DNA of 42,779 bases, taken from contig CAYWRO010000027.1 in NCBI GenBank assembly GCA_964460345.1, positions 1-42,779 on the forward strand, given 5' to 3'. The notes beneath the pieces were generated by a model that had not been told where the DNA came from, made no database searches, and saw only the letters and a list, made by a program, of their open reading frames with translations. This document shows positions 15,589-22,394 of the stretch, piece after piece (positions within the stretch are counted from its first letter, which is position 1; each line of letters starts with the position of its first letter). Position numbers and translations under genes: made by a program. This DNA is from CAYWRO01 sp964460345. Lineage in GTDB: Bacteria > Planctomycetota > Phycisphaerae > Phycisphaerales > UBA1924.

Positions 15589-16959
15589 ATGGCACCTGGC
15601 CCGATAGCACACGACCAGATGGTGAATGAGGATCAGTCCGGCGCTCCTGATTTGCCATTTGGCAATTTGCCATCTGCCATTTCCGCCGCCCCCTTCGTCA
15701 CGGCCGACATCCCCGGCACGGGCGGCGTCATCAAGCAGCGCCCGGAAGATTTCCTCGTCGAGGAGATCCCCGCCTATCCCCCGCGCGGCGAAGGCGAGCA
15801 CATCTACCTCTTCATCGAGAAGCGCAACCTTGCCACGATGAACATGGTGCGCCTCATCGCGCACCACTTCGATGTGCCGCGGCGCGCCGTCGGCGTCGCG
15901 GGGCTCAAGGACCGCCTCGCGATCACCCGGCAGGTCGTCAGCGTGCACACGCCCGGCAGAAAGCCGGAAGACTTCCCGGAGCTTGATCACCCGCAGCTCA
16001 CCGTCCTCTGGGTCGACCTGCACACCAACATGCTCCGCCGCGGCCACCTCCGCGGCAACCGCTTCAGCATCAAGATCCGCGGCGTGGACCCCAGCGCCGT
16101 CATCCGCGCCCACAAGGTGCTCAAGGCGCTGAAGGCCGGCGGCGTCCCCAACCGCTTCGGCGAGCAGCGCTTCGGCATCCACGAAAACAACCACATTGTC
16201 GGCCGGGCCCTGCTCCGCGGCGACCACGACGCCCTCCTCCGCGAGGTGCTCGGCGTCAGCCGCCTCCGCCCGCACGTGCAGCGCGAGGCCCGCGAGTTCT
16301 ACGAGCGCGGCGAGTACGCTGAAGCGCTCGAGGCCTTCGGCCCGCACGCCCACGTGGAGCGCTCCATCCTGCGCGCCCTCATCCGAGGCGCAGCCCCCAA
16401 GCGCGCCGCCTGGTCCTTCGAGGCCGTCAGCAAGCTCTACTACATCACCGCCTTTCAGTCCGCCCTCTTCAACCGCGTGCTGGACGAGCGCATCGCCGCG
16501 GGCTCCTGGGACCGCCTCATCCCCGGCGACCTCGCCTTCAAGCACGACAACGGCGCCGTCTTCGCCGTCGATGAGGACACCGCCGCCGAGCAAGAGACCG
16601 TCCAGCGCGCTGCACGCCTCGAGATCAGCCCCTCCGGCCCGATGTGGGGCTCCGGCATGACCGCCGCGGCGGGCGAGCCGGGGGCGATGGAGGCGCGACT
16701 CCTGGCCAAATCCGACGTGACCGAGGCCGACTTCGCCCGGTGGAAGAAGCACACCGGCCGCAGCGTCCCCGCCGAGCGCCGCCCGTTGCGCATCCCGCTG
16801 ACCGACCCCGAGGTCGAAGGCGGCGTCGACGAGCACGGCCCGTATGTGCGCTGCGCCTTCGAGCTGCCGCGCGGCGCCTTCGCCACCACCGTGCTGCGCG
16901 AAATCATCAAGCCCCCGCCGGGGGAGCGCATGGACGACGCCGAAGAGCCGGCGGACTGA
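15589..16959 (+). CDS. truD: tRNA pseudouridine synthase TruD
   Basis: 456 residues from the first ATG. The conserved TruD part begins only near residue 38 (IPGTGGVIKQRPEDFLVEEIPAY). The catalytic Asp is in GVAGLKDRLAITRQ near residue 108, followed by GNRFSIKIRG and NRFGEQRFG. The enzyme makes pseudouridine at position 13 of some tRNAs. The first 37 residues are encoded by DNA containing repeated TTGCCA/TGGCAA units and look like an added extension, so the true start may be later (ATG 15619 or a TTG within the repeat). No Shine-Dalgarno is clear. It follows the nuclease gene by 8 nt, probably in one operon. Confidence 0.9.
   Translation: MAPGPIAHDQMVNEDQSGAPDLPFGNLPSAISAAPFVTADIPGTGGVIKQRPEDFLVEEIPAYPPRGEGEHIYLFIEKRNLATMNMVRLIAHHFDVPRRAVGVAGLKDRLAITRQVVSVHTPGRKPEDFPELDHPQLTVLWVDLHTNMLRRGHLRGNRFSIKIRGVDPSAVIRAHKVLKALKAGGVPNRFGEQRFGIHENNHIVGRALLRGDHDALLREVLGVSRLRPHVQREAREFYERGEYAEALEAFGPHAHVERSILRALIRGAAPKRAAWSFEAVSKLYYITAFQSALFNRVLDERIAAGSWDRLIPGDLAFKHDNGAVFAVDEDTAAEQETVQRAARLEISPSGPMWGSGMTAAAGEPGAMEARLLAKSDVTEADFARWKKHTGRSVPAERRPLRIPLTDPEVEGGVDEHGPYVRCAFELPRGAFATTVLREIIKPPPGERMDDAEEPAD
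15651..15682 (+). repeat. Alternating TTGCCA/TGGCAA repeat in the truD 5' end
   Basis: TTGCCA-TT-TGGCAA (15652-15665) is a perfect inverted repeat, immediately followed by TTTGCCA and CTGCCA copies. It is far more A/T-rich than its surroundings and precedes the conserved truD domain. Confidence 0.6.
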
Positions 16960-17002
16960 CTTTTTTGCCCGCGCTGCGCTGAAGGAAGCCGACCCCGGCG
17001 CG

Positions 17003-17008
17003 TATTCT
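17003..17008 (+). promoter_or_regulatory. -10 box TATTCT of a putative leaderless mRNA
   Basis: Ends 6 nt before the ATG at 17015. The same hexamer and spacing occur before the PIN/TRAM gene at 32860. Confidence 0.6.
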
Positions 17009-17014
17009 TCGCCC

Positions 17015-18862
17015 ATGCACGATCTGCCGCTTCTGACGACCATCGCCGCTGCGCTTGCCGCGGCGTGGGTGCTCGGGCTCCTCACCCAGCGCCTCCGCCT
17101 CTCCCCCATTGTCGGCTACCTGCTGGCCGGCGTCATCGTCGGCCCGTACACCCCCGGGTTCATCGCCGATGAGGACATCGCCCACCAGCTCGCCGAGATC
17201 GGCGTCATCCTCATGATGTTCGGCGTCGGCCTGCACTTTCATCCCAAGGACCTGCTGGCCGTCAAGAACGTCGCCATCCCCGGCGCGGTCGTGCAGAGCG
17301 CCGTTGCGACGGTGCTCGCCGTCGTCGCCTTTCACTACCTCTTCGACTGGCCGTTCCGTTCCGGCATCGTCATCGGCATGGCGATGGCCGTCGCCAGCAC
17401 GGTCGTCCTCCTGCGCGTGCTCACCGACCGCGAGATGGTCGCCACCACGCACGGGCACGTCGCCGTCGGCTGGTTGATCGTCGAAGACATCTTCACCGTC
17501 CTGGCCCTCGTCGTCGTGCCGATGCTCGGGGCGCGCGAGGTCGCCGAAGCCGTCACCGGCGCGGGCGGTCACGAGACGGTCGCAGCCGCGGCCGGGCACA
17601 TCATCGACGTGGTCGCCCCCGTTGACGGCGAGGCCGCCGAGGGGCAGTCGATCGCCCTGCGCATCGCCTGGGCCGTCGGCAAGCTCGCGGCGATGGTCGT
17701 GATCGTCTTCCTCGCCGGCTCGCGCATCGTCCCGTGGATCCTCGAGCGGGTCGCCAAGCTGCGCTCGCGCGAGCTCTTCACGCTCACCGTGCTCGTCCTT
17801 TCGATCGCGATCGCCGTCGGCTCGGCCGTCGTCTTCGGCGCTTCGGTCGCGCTCGGGGCCTTCCTGGCCGGGATGGTCGTCGCCCAGTCCCCGGCGAGCC
17901 ACCAGGCGGGCGCGGAACTTCTGCCCATGCGCGACGCCTTCGCCGTGCTCTTCTTCACGGCCGTCGGCATGCTCTTCGACCCGAGCTTTCTCGTGGAAGA
18001 GCCCGTCATGGTCGCCGTCGCGCTCGGCATCGTGCTCATCGCCAAGCCCGCCGCGGCCCTCTTCATCGTCATCGTCCTGGGCTACCCCGTGCGCACGGCC
18101 CTCACCGTCGCCCTCGCGCTCGCGCAGATCGGCGAGTTCTCCTTCATCCTCGCCCAGGTCGGGCGCGAGTACGGCGTCCTGCCCGACACCGGCCACTACG
18201 CGCTCGTCGCCACCGCGATGATTTCGATCACCATCAACCCCCTCATCTTCGGCCTGCTCGACCCGATCGAAAACGCCTTGCGCAAGCGTCCCGCGCTGTG
18301 GAAACTCCTGAATGGCCGCGCCGACCGGCGCAGCACGGAGCTCAACGCCGACGCCGCGCGCCTCATCGCGACGGAAACCAGGCCGCTGGCCGTCATCGTC
18401 GGTTACGGCCCCGTCGGCCGCGTCGTCGACGCCCTGCTGCGCGACGCCGGCATCGAAACGATCATCGTCGAGATGAACATGCACACCGTGCAGTCGCTGC
18501 TCAGGGCCGGCCGCCGCACGATCTACGGCGACGCCACGCGGGCCGACATCCTCGAGCAGGCGGGCGTCCCAAAGGCCGCGCACCTGGTCATCACGCTCCC
18601 GCAATCGGTCGGCCGCGGCGACCTCATCGCCGCCGCGCGGCAGCTCAACCCCACCATCGAGATCACCGTCCGCACGCGCTACATCGGCGAAAAGGAAGCC
18701 CTGCACCTCGCCGGGGTCAACAAGGCCGTCTTCGAAGAAGGCGAAGCCGGCCTCGCGCTGGCCCGCCACGTCCTCGAACAACGCGGCGTCGAACGCCACA
18801 CCATCGACACGCTCCTCGATTCACTCAGGAAAGTGTGGGGGATCGCGGATGGCACTCCCTAG
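17015..18862 (+). CDS. CPA2-family cation:proton antiporter with RCK_N domain (KefB/YbaL type)
   Basis: 615 residues. The first about 435 hold some 12 hydrophobic helices, including GYLLAGVIVGPYTPGF and IGVILMMFGVGLHFHPKDLL near the N terminus, and ASTVVLLRVL plus AQIGEFSFILAQVG, all typical of KefB/YbaL exchangers. The C-terminal cytoplasmic part (about 460-610) is a TrkA_N/RCK domain with the nucleotide-binding VIVGYGPVGRVVDALL and YGDATRADILEQAGV. It likely exports K+ (or Na+) against protons under nucleotide or redox control. The loop around residues 175-215 is unusually long and acidic. The whole CDS is strongly G/C at third positions. Confidence 0.92.
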   Translation: MHDLPLLTTIAAALAAAWVLGLLTQRLRLSPIVGYLLAGVIVGPYTPGFIADEDIAHQLAEIGVILMMFGVGLHFHPKDLLAVKNVAIPGAVVQSAVATVLAVVAFHYLFDWPFRSGIVIGMAMAVASTVVLLRVLTDREMVATTHGHVAVGWLIVEDIFTVLALVVVPMLGAREVAEAVTGAGGHETVAAAAGHIIDVVAPVDGEAAEGQSIALRIAWAVGKLAAMVVIVFLAGSRIVPWILERVAKLRSRELFTLTVLVLSIAIAVGSAVVFGASVALGAFLAGMVVAQSPASHQAGAELLPMRDAFAVLFFTAVGMLFDPSFLVEEPVMVAVALGIVLIAKPAAALFIVIVLGYPVRTALTVALALAQIGEFSFILAQVGREYGVLPDTGHYALVATAMISITINPLIFGLLDPIENALRKRPALWKLLNGRADRRSTELNADAARLIATETRPLAVIVGYGPVGRVVDALLRDAGIETIIVEMNMHTVQSLLRAGRRTIYGDATRADILEQAGVPKAAHLVITLPQSVGRGDLIAAARQLNPTIEITVRTRYIGEKEALHLAGVNKAVFEEGEAGLALARHVLEQRGVERHTIDTLLDSLRKVWGIADGTP

Positions 18863-18909
18863 CGCAACGTGAAAGGTGCAAGCATGGATCTGCACATCTG
18901 CCGCATCCC

Positions 18910-18915
18910 TACGAT
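18910..18915 (+). promoter_or_regulatory. -10 box TACGAT of a putative leaderless mRNA heading the repair operon
   Basis: Ends 6 nt before the ATG at 18922. No Shine-Dalgarno is present. It is the only promoter-like signal seen for the five overlapping genes 18922-25850. Confidence 0.6.
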
Positions 18916-18921
18916 AGCAGC

Positions 18922-19560
18922 ATGAGCAGTTCCATCGTTGTCTTCGATCTCGGCGGGGTTCTCGTGCGCATCTGTCGTTCGTGGGCCGAGGGGTGCGCGG
19001 CGGCGGGGCTGGAGGTGCGTGATGGGGAAGCGGGGGCGGCTTCGCAAGCCATGGCCGCTCGGCGGCACGCGCTGGCGGCGGCGTATCACGCGGGGGAGCT
19101 CTCGTGCGAGGCGTTCTTTTCGCAGCTTTCCGAGGTGATGGGCGGCCTGTATTCGCCGGAGGAGGTCGCGCGCATTCACGATGCGTGGCTGCTCGGCGTC
19201 TACGACGGCGTGGAGACGCTCATCGAGGAACTGTGCGCGGCGGGCGTGACGACCGGCGTCCTTTCGAACACCAACCACCGCCACTGGACGACCATGCACG
19301 GCGCGTACGTGTGGCTGGGGCGCATCATGCACCCGCACGCCAGCCACCTGCTGCGCGCCTGCAAGCCGGACGACGGGATTTACAAGCTCTTCGAAATGCG
19401 CACGGCCGCAGCGCCGGGCGAGATCATCTTTTTCGACGATCTGGAAGAAAACATCGCCGCCGCGCGCCGCCGCGGCTGGAACGCGCACCAGATTGATTAC
19501 ACCGGCGACACGACGGGGCAGATGCGCCGCCTGCTGGCGGAAGCGGGCGTGCTGCGATGA
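18922..19560 (+). CDS. HAD-superfamily phosphatase heading the Lhr repair operon
   Basis: 212 residues. Motif I appears as VFDLGGVLV, in which the usual second Asp position is Gly, as in the YihX-like/epoxide-hydrolase-like branch. Motif II is VLSNTNHRHW and motif IV is IIFFDDLEENIAAARRRGW. The cap is a small helical insertion (residues 18-90). The substrate is unknown; relatives remove phosphate from sugar phosphates, and HAD enzymes also include polynucleotide 3'-phosphatases. Its stop overlaps the start of the exonuclease gene (ATGA at 19557), so it is translationally coupled to a DNA-repair cassette that normally does not include it. A repair-related role is possible but unproven. Confidence 0.85.
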   Translation: MSSSIVVFDLGGVLVRICRSWAEGCAAAGLEVRDGEAGAASQAMAARRHALAAAYHAGELSCEAFFSQLSEVMGGLYSPEEVARIHDAWLLGVYDGVETLIEELCAAGVTTGVLSNTNHRHWTTMHGAYVWLGRIMHPHASHLLRACKPDDGIYKLFEMRTAAAPGEIIFFDDLEENIAAARRRGWNAHQIDYTGDTTGQMRRLLAEAGVLR

Positions 19561-20621
19561 GCCGGGGCGGGGGCGGCGGAGTCGATTTCGTTCGCGCAGC
19601 GCCCGACGGCCTGTGGTGCGAGGCGGGCGGCTTTCACGTCGATCCCTGGAAGCCCGTCGAGCGCGCCGTCATCACGCACGCGCACGCGGATCATTTCTCG
19701 TTTGGCTGCGGCAGCTACCTGTGTACGCCCGAGACCGCGGCCCTGCTGCGCGTGCGCCTCGGCGAAGAGGCGCACATCGAACCGCTCGACTACGGACGCC
19801 TGCTGCGCATCGGCGATGCGCGGGTCTCCTTCCACCCCGCCGGGCACATCCTCGGCGCTGCGCAGGTGCGCATCCAGCCCGCGGGGGCGTGCGGCGACGT
19901 GTGGGTCGTCACGGGCGATTACAAAACCGATCCCGATGAGACGTGCCGCGCCTTTGAGCCCGTCAGCGCCGATGTCTTCCTCACCGAGAGCACCTTCGGC
20001 CTGCCGATCTACCGCTGGCCCGATGAGCGCAGCGTGCGCGCGGCGATCAACGCGTGGTGGCGCGACAATCGCGATGCCGGACGCACGAGCATCATCCTCG
20101 CCTACGCGCTCGGCAAGGCGCAGCGCGTGCTCGCCGGGCTGGAAGCGGCCGTCGGCCCGATCGGTTTGCACGGGGCGATGCGGCGACTCACCGACGTCTA
20201 CCGCCGCTTCAACGTGAAACTGCCGGAGACCGTGCACGCAAACGAGGAGACCGCGGCGGAGCTCCGCGGCCGCGGGCTCATCCTCGCGCCGCCGAGCGTG
20301 CTGCGCTCGCGCTGGCTGCGCCGCTTCGCCGGCCCCGAAGGCGTGCGCACCGCCATGGCCAGCGGCTGGATGCGCATCCGTGGCCGCCGCCGCTGGCTGA
20401 GCGTCGACCGCGGCTTCATCCTCAGCGACCACGCCGACTTCAACGGCTTGATCCGCGCGGTGAAGCAGAGCGGCGCGCCGCGCATCGGCGTCACGCACGG
20501 CTACGCGGAACCTTTCGCGCGCTGGCTCACCGAGCGCGAGGGACTGGAGACATTCACCCTCCCGACGCGCTACACGGGCGAGATGGATGAAGACGAGGCG
20601 ATGACCACCGAGGAGAGCTGA
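19557..20621 (+). CDS. Ligase-associated DNA exonuclease (metallo-beta-lactamase fold)
   Basis: 354 residues. The metal-binding motif ITHAHADHFSFG lies near residues 36-47, followed by FHPAGHILGAAQVRI, WVVTGDYKTDPDETC and a late LSDHADFNGL, the signature of the beta-CASP-like SNM1/CPSF73 group. The 'ligase-associated DNA exonuclease' family is encoded next to an ATP-dependent ligase, an Lhr-type helicase and a calcineurin-like nuclease, as here. It presumably trims DNA ends before sealing. It overlaps the HAD gene by 4 nt and is followed 3 nt later by the ligase gene. The N-terminal GGGGG run is not conserved. Confidence 0.92.
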   Translation: MSRGGGGGVDFVRAAPDGLWCEAGGFHVDPWKPVERAVITHAHADHFSFGCGSYLCTPETAALLRVRLGEEAHIEPLDYGRLLRIGDARVSFHPAGHILGAAQVRIQPAGACGDVWVVTGDYKTDPDETCRAFEPVSADVFLTESTFGLPIYRWPDERSVRAAINAWWRDNRDAGRTSIILAYALGKAQRVLAGLEAAVGPIGLHGAMRRLTDVYRRFNVKLPETVHANEETAAELRGRGLILAPPSVLRSRWLRRFAGPEGVRTAMASGWMRIRGRRRWLSVDRGFILSDHADFNGLIRAVKQSGAPRIGVTHGYAEPFARWLTEREGLETFTLPTRYTGEMDEDEAMTTEES

Positions 20622-20624
20622 CCC

Positions 20625-22394
20625 GTGCAGCGCTTCACACGCCTCATCCTCGCCCTCGACGCCACCGGCGCCACCGCCGAAAAGGTCGACCTGCTGTGCG
20701 ACTACTTCCGCGCTGCGCCCCCCGAAGACGGCGCGTGGGCGCTCGCCCTGCTCATGGGCGCGCGGCCGAAGGGATCCGCCAGCAGCGTCGCCCTGCGCGA
20801 CCTCGTGCTCGAAGAAACAGGGCTCCCCGCGTGGATGCTCGGCGAGTGTTACGACGCCGTGGGAGACCTCGCCGAAACAGTCGCCCTCCTCGCCCCCGGA
20901 GAGAGCGACACCACCGATGAACCATTGCACACGGTGATGGAGCAGCGCGTCCTTCCCCTCGCGCGCGTGGATGACGCGGCGAAGAAGCGCCTCATCGCCG
21001 AGGCGTGGCGCGTCATGGACCCCGACGCCCGCTTCGTCTACCACAAGATCATCCGCGGCGGCTTCCGCATCGGCGTCAGCCGCCGACTCGTCACACGCGC
21101 CCTGGCCAGAGCCGCCAGCAGCGCGGCACGCGAGGTGGAACCGGAAGTCATGGCCGCACGCCTCGCCGCCTATGACGCCGCGGATGTGGAGGCGTACAAG
21201 CGCCTCCTCGCCGCCGATGAGGCAAGCGCCGACGCCGCCGCGCCCGCACCCGCACAGCCCGCGGCCCGCCTCTACCCCTTCTTCCTCGCCCACCCGCTGA
21301 ACACGCCCCCCGCCGAAACGCTCGGCGACATCGGCGACTGGCTCATCGAATGGAAGTGGGACGGCATCCGCGCCCAACTCCTCCGCCCCCCCCACCCCGC
21401 GCCATCCCCCACAGGCGCTTCGCCGTCCTCCGACCGAGTCCTCCTCTGGTCCCGCGGCGAGGAAGCCGTCGCCGCCACCTTCCCCGAGATCGCCGCCGCG
21501 GGGCAAAAATTGCCCCCCGGGACCGTGCTCGATGGCGAAATCGTGGCGTGGGACGGAGAAAATGGCGGCCGCGCCCTGCCCTTCGCCCGCCTGCAGACGT
21601 ATCTGAATCGGACCGCCTCCAAGGCGGCCCAGGGCATGCTGTTCACGACGGAGCGACCGGTGTTTCTGGCCTTCGACATCCTGGAGCGCGATGGCAAGGA
21701 CCTGCGGGCCGCCCCCCTGCGCCGCCGCCGCGCCCTGCTGGAAGAGGTCTTCGCCGCGCTCCCGGAGGCGGCCGGCGATGTGCTCCGCCTCTCTCCAGCC
21801 GTGCCCGCGCGCTCGTGGGAAGAACTGGAGCAGCTCCGCGGCGAATCGCGCGACCGCAACGTCGAAGGCTTCGTTCTCAAGCACCTGGACTCCACCTACG
21901 GCGTCGGCCGCACGAAACCGGAAGGCGTCAAGGCGTGGTGGAAGTGGAAGGTCGATCCCTTCAGCGTCGACGCCGTGCTCCTCTACGCCCAACCCGGCAG
22001 CGGCCGCCGCGCGGGGCTGCACACGGACTACACCTTCGGCGTCTGGGAGACCGAGGCCGACGCAGAAGAAGCAAGCGAAGATGAATCACGCCCGGTGCGG
22101 CAACTCACACCCTTCGCCAAGGCCTACTCCGGCCTGACCAACGAGGAGATCGAACGGCTCGACGCGTGGATCCGCCGCCACACGACCGCGCGCTCCGGCC
22201 CCATCCGCACCGTCGAACCCGCGCAGGTCTTCGAGATCGGCTTCGAGGCGATCCAGCCCTCCAGACGGCACAAGTCCGGCATCGCCGTCCGCTTCCCGCG
22301 CATCCTCCGCTGGCGCACAGATAAGAAAGCGGACGAAGCCGATACGCTCGACACCCTGCGCGCCCTGCTGCGCGAGCGCGGAGGTGAAGCGTGA
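20625..22394 (+). CDS. ATP-dependent DNA ligase of the Lhr-associated type
   Basis: 589 residues from GTG. An N-terminal helical DNA-binding domain (1-220) precedes the adenylation domain. Motif I is EWKWDGIRAQL, with Lys forming the AMP adduct; then LDGEIVAW (motif III region), EGFVLK (motif IV) and WWKWK (motif V). The C-terminal OB fold ends with HKSGIAVRFPRILRWR. This is the LigB/LigC-like ligase of the cassette, distinct from the NAD+-dependent LigA that bacteria use for replication. The adenylation domain carries a Pro-rich insertion right after motif I (about 250-265). The stop overlaps the next start (GTGA). Confidence 0.93.
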   Translation: MQRFTRLILALDATGATAEKVDLLCDYFRAAPPEDGAWALALLMGARPKGSASSVALRDLVLEETGLPAWMLGECYDAVGDLAETVALLAPGESDTTDEPLHTVMEQRVLPLARVDDAAKKRLIAEAWRVMDPDARFVYHKIIRGGFRIGVSRRLVTRALARAASSAAREVEPEVMAARLAAYDAADVEAYKRLLAADEASADAAAPAPAQPAARLYPFFLAHPLNTPPAETLGDIGDWLIEWKWDGIRAQLLRPPHPAPSPTGASPSSDRVLLWSRGEEAVAATFPEIAAAGQKLPPGTVLDGEIVAWDGENGGRALPFARLQTYLNRTASKAAQGMLFTTERPVFLAFDILERDGKDLRAAPLRRRRALLEEVFAALPEAAGDVLRLSPAVPARSWEELEQLRGESRDRNVEGFVLKHLDSTYGVGRTKPEGVKAWWKWKVDPFSVDAVLLYAQPGSGRRAGLHTDYTFGVWETEADAEEASEDESRPVRQLTPFAKAYSGLTNEEIERLDAWIRRHTTARSGPIRTVEPAQVFEIGFEAIQPSRRHKSGIAVRFPRILRWRTDKKADEADTLDTLRALLRERGGEA

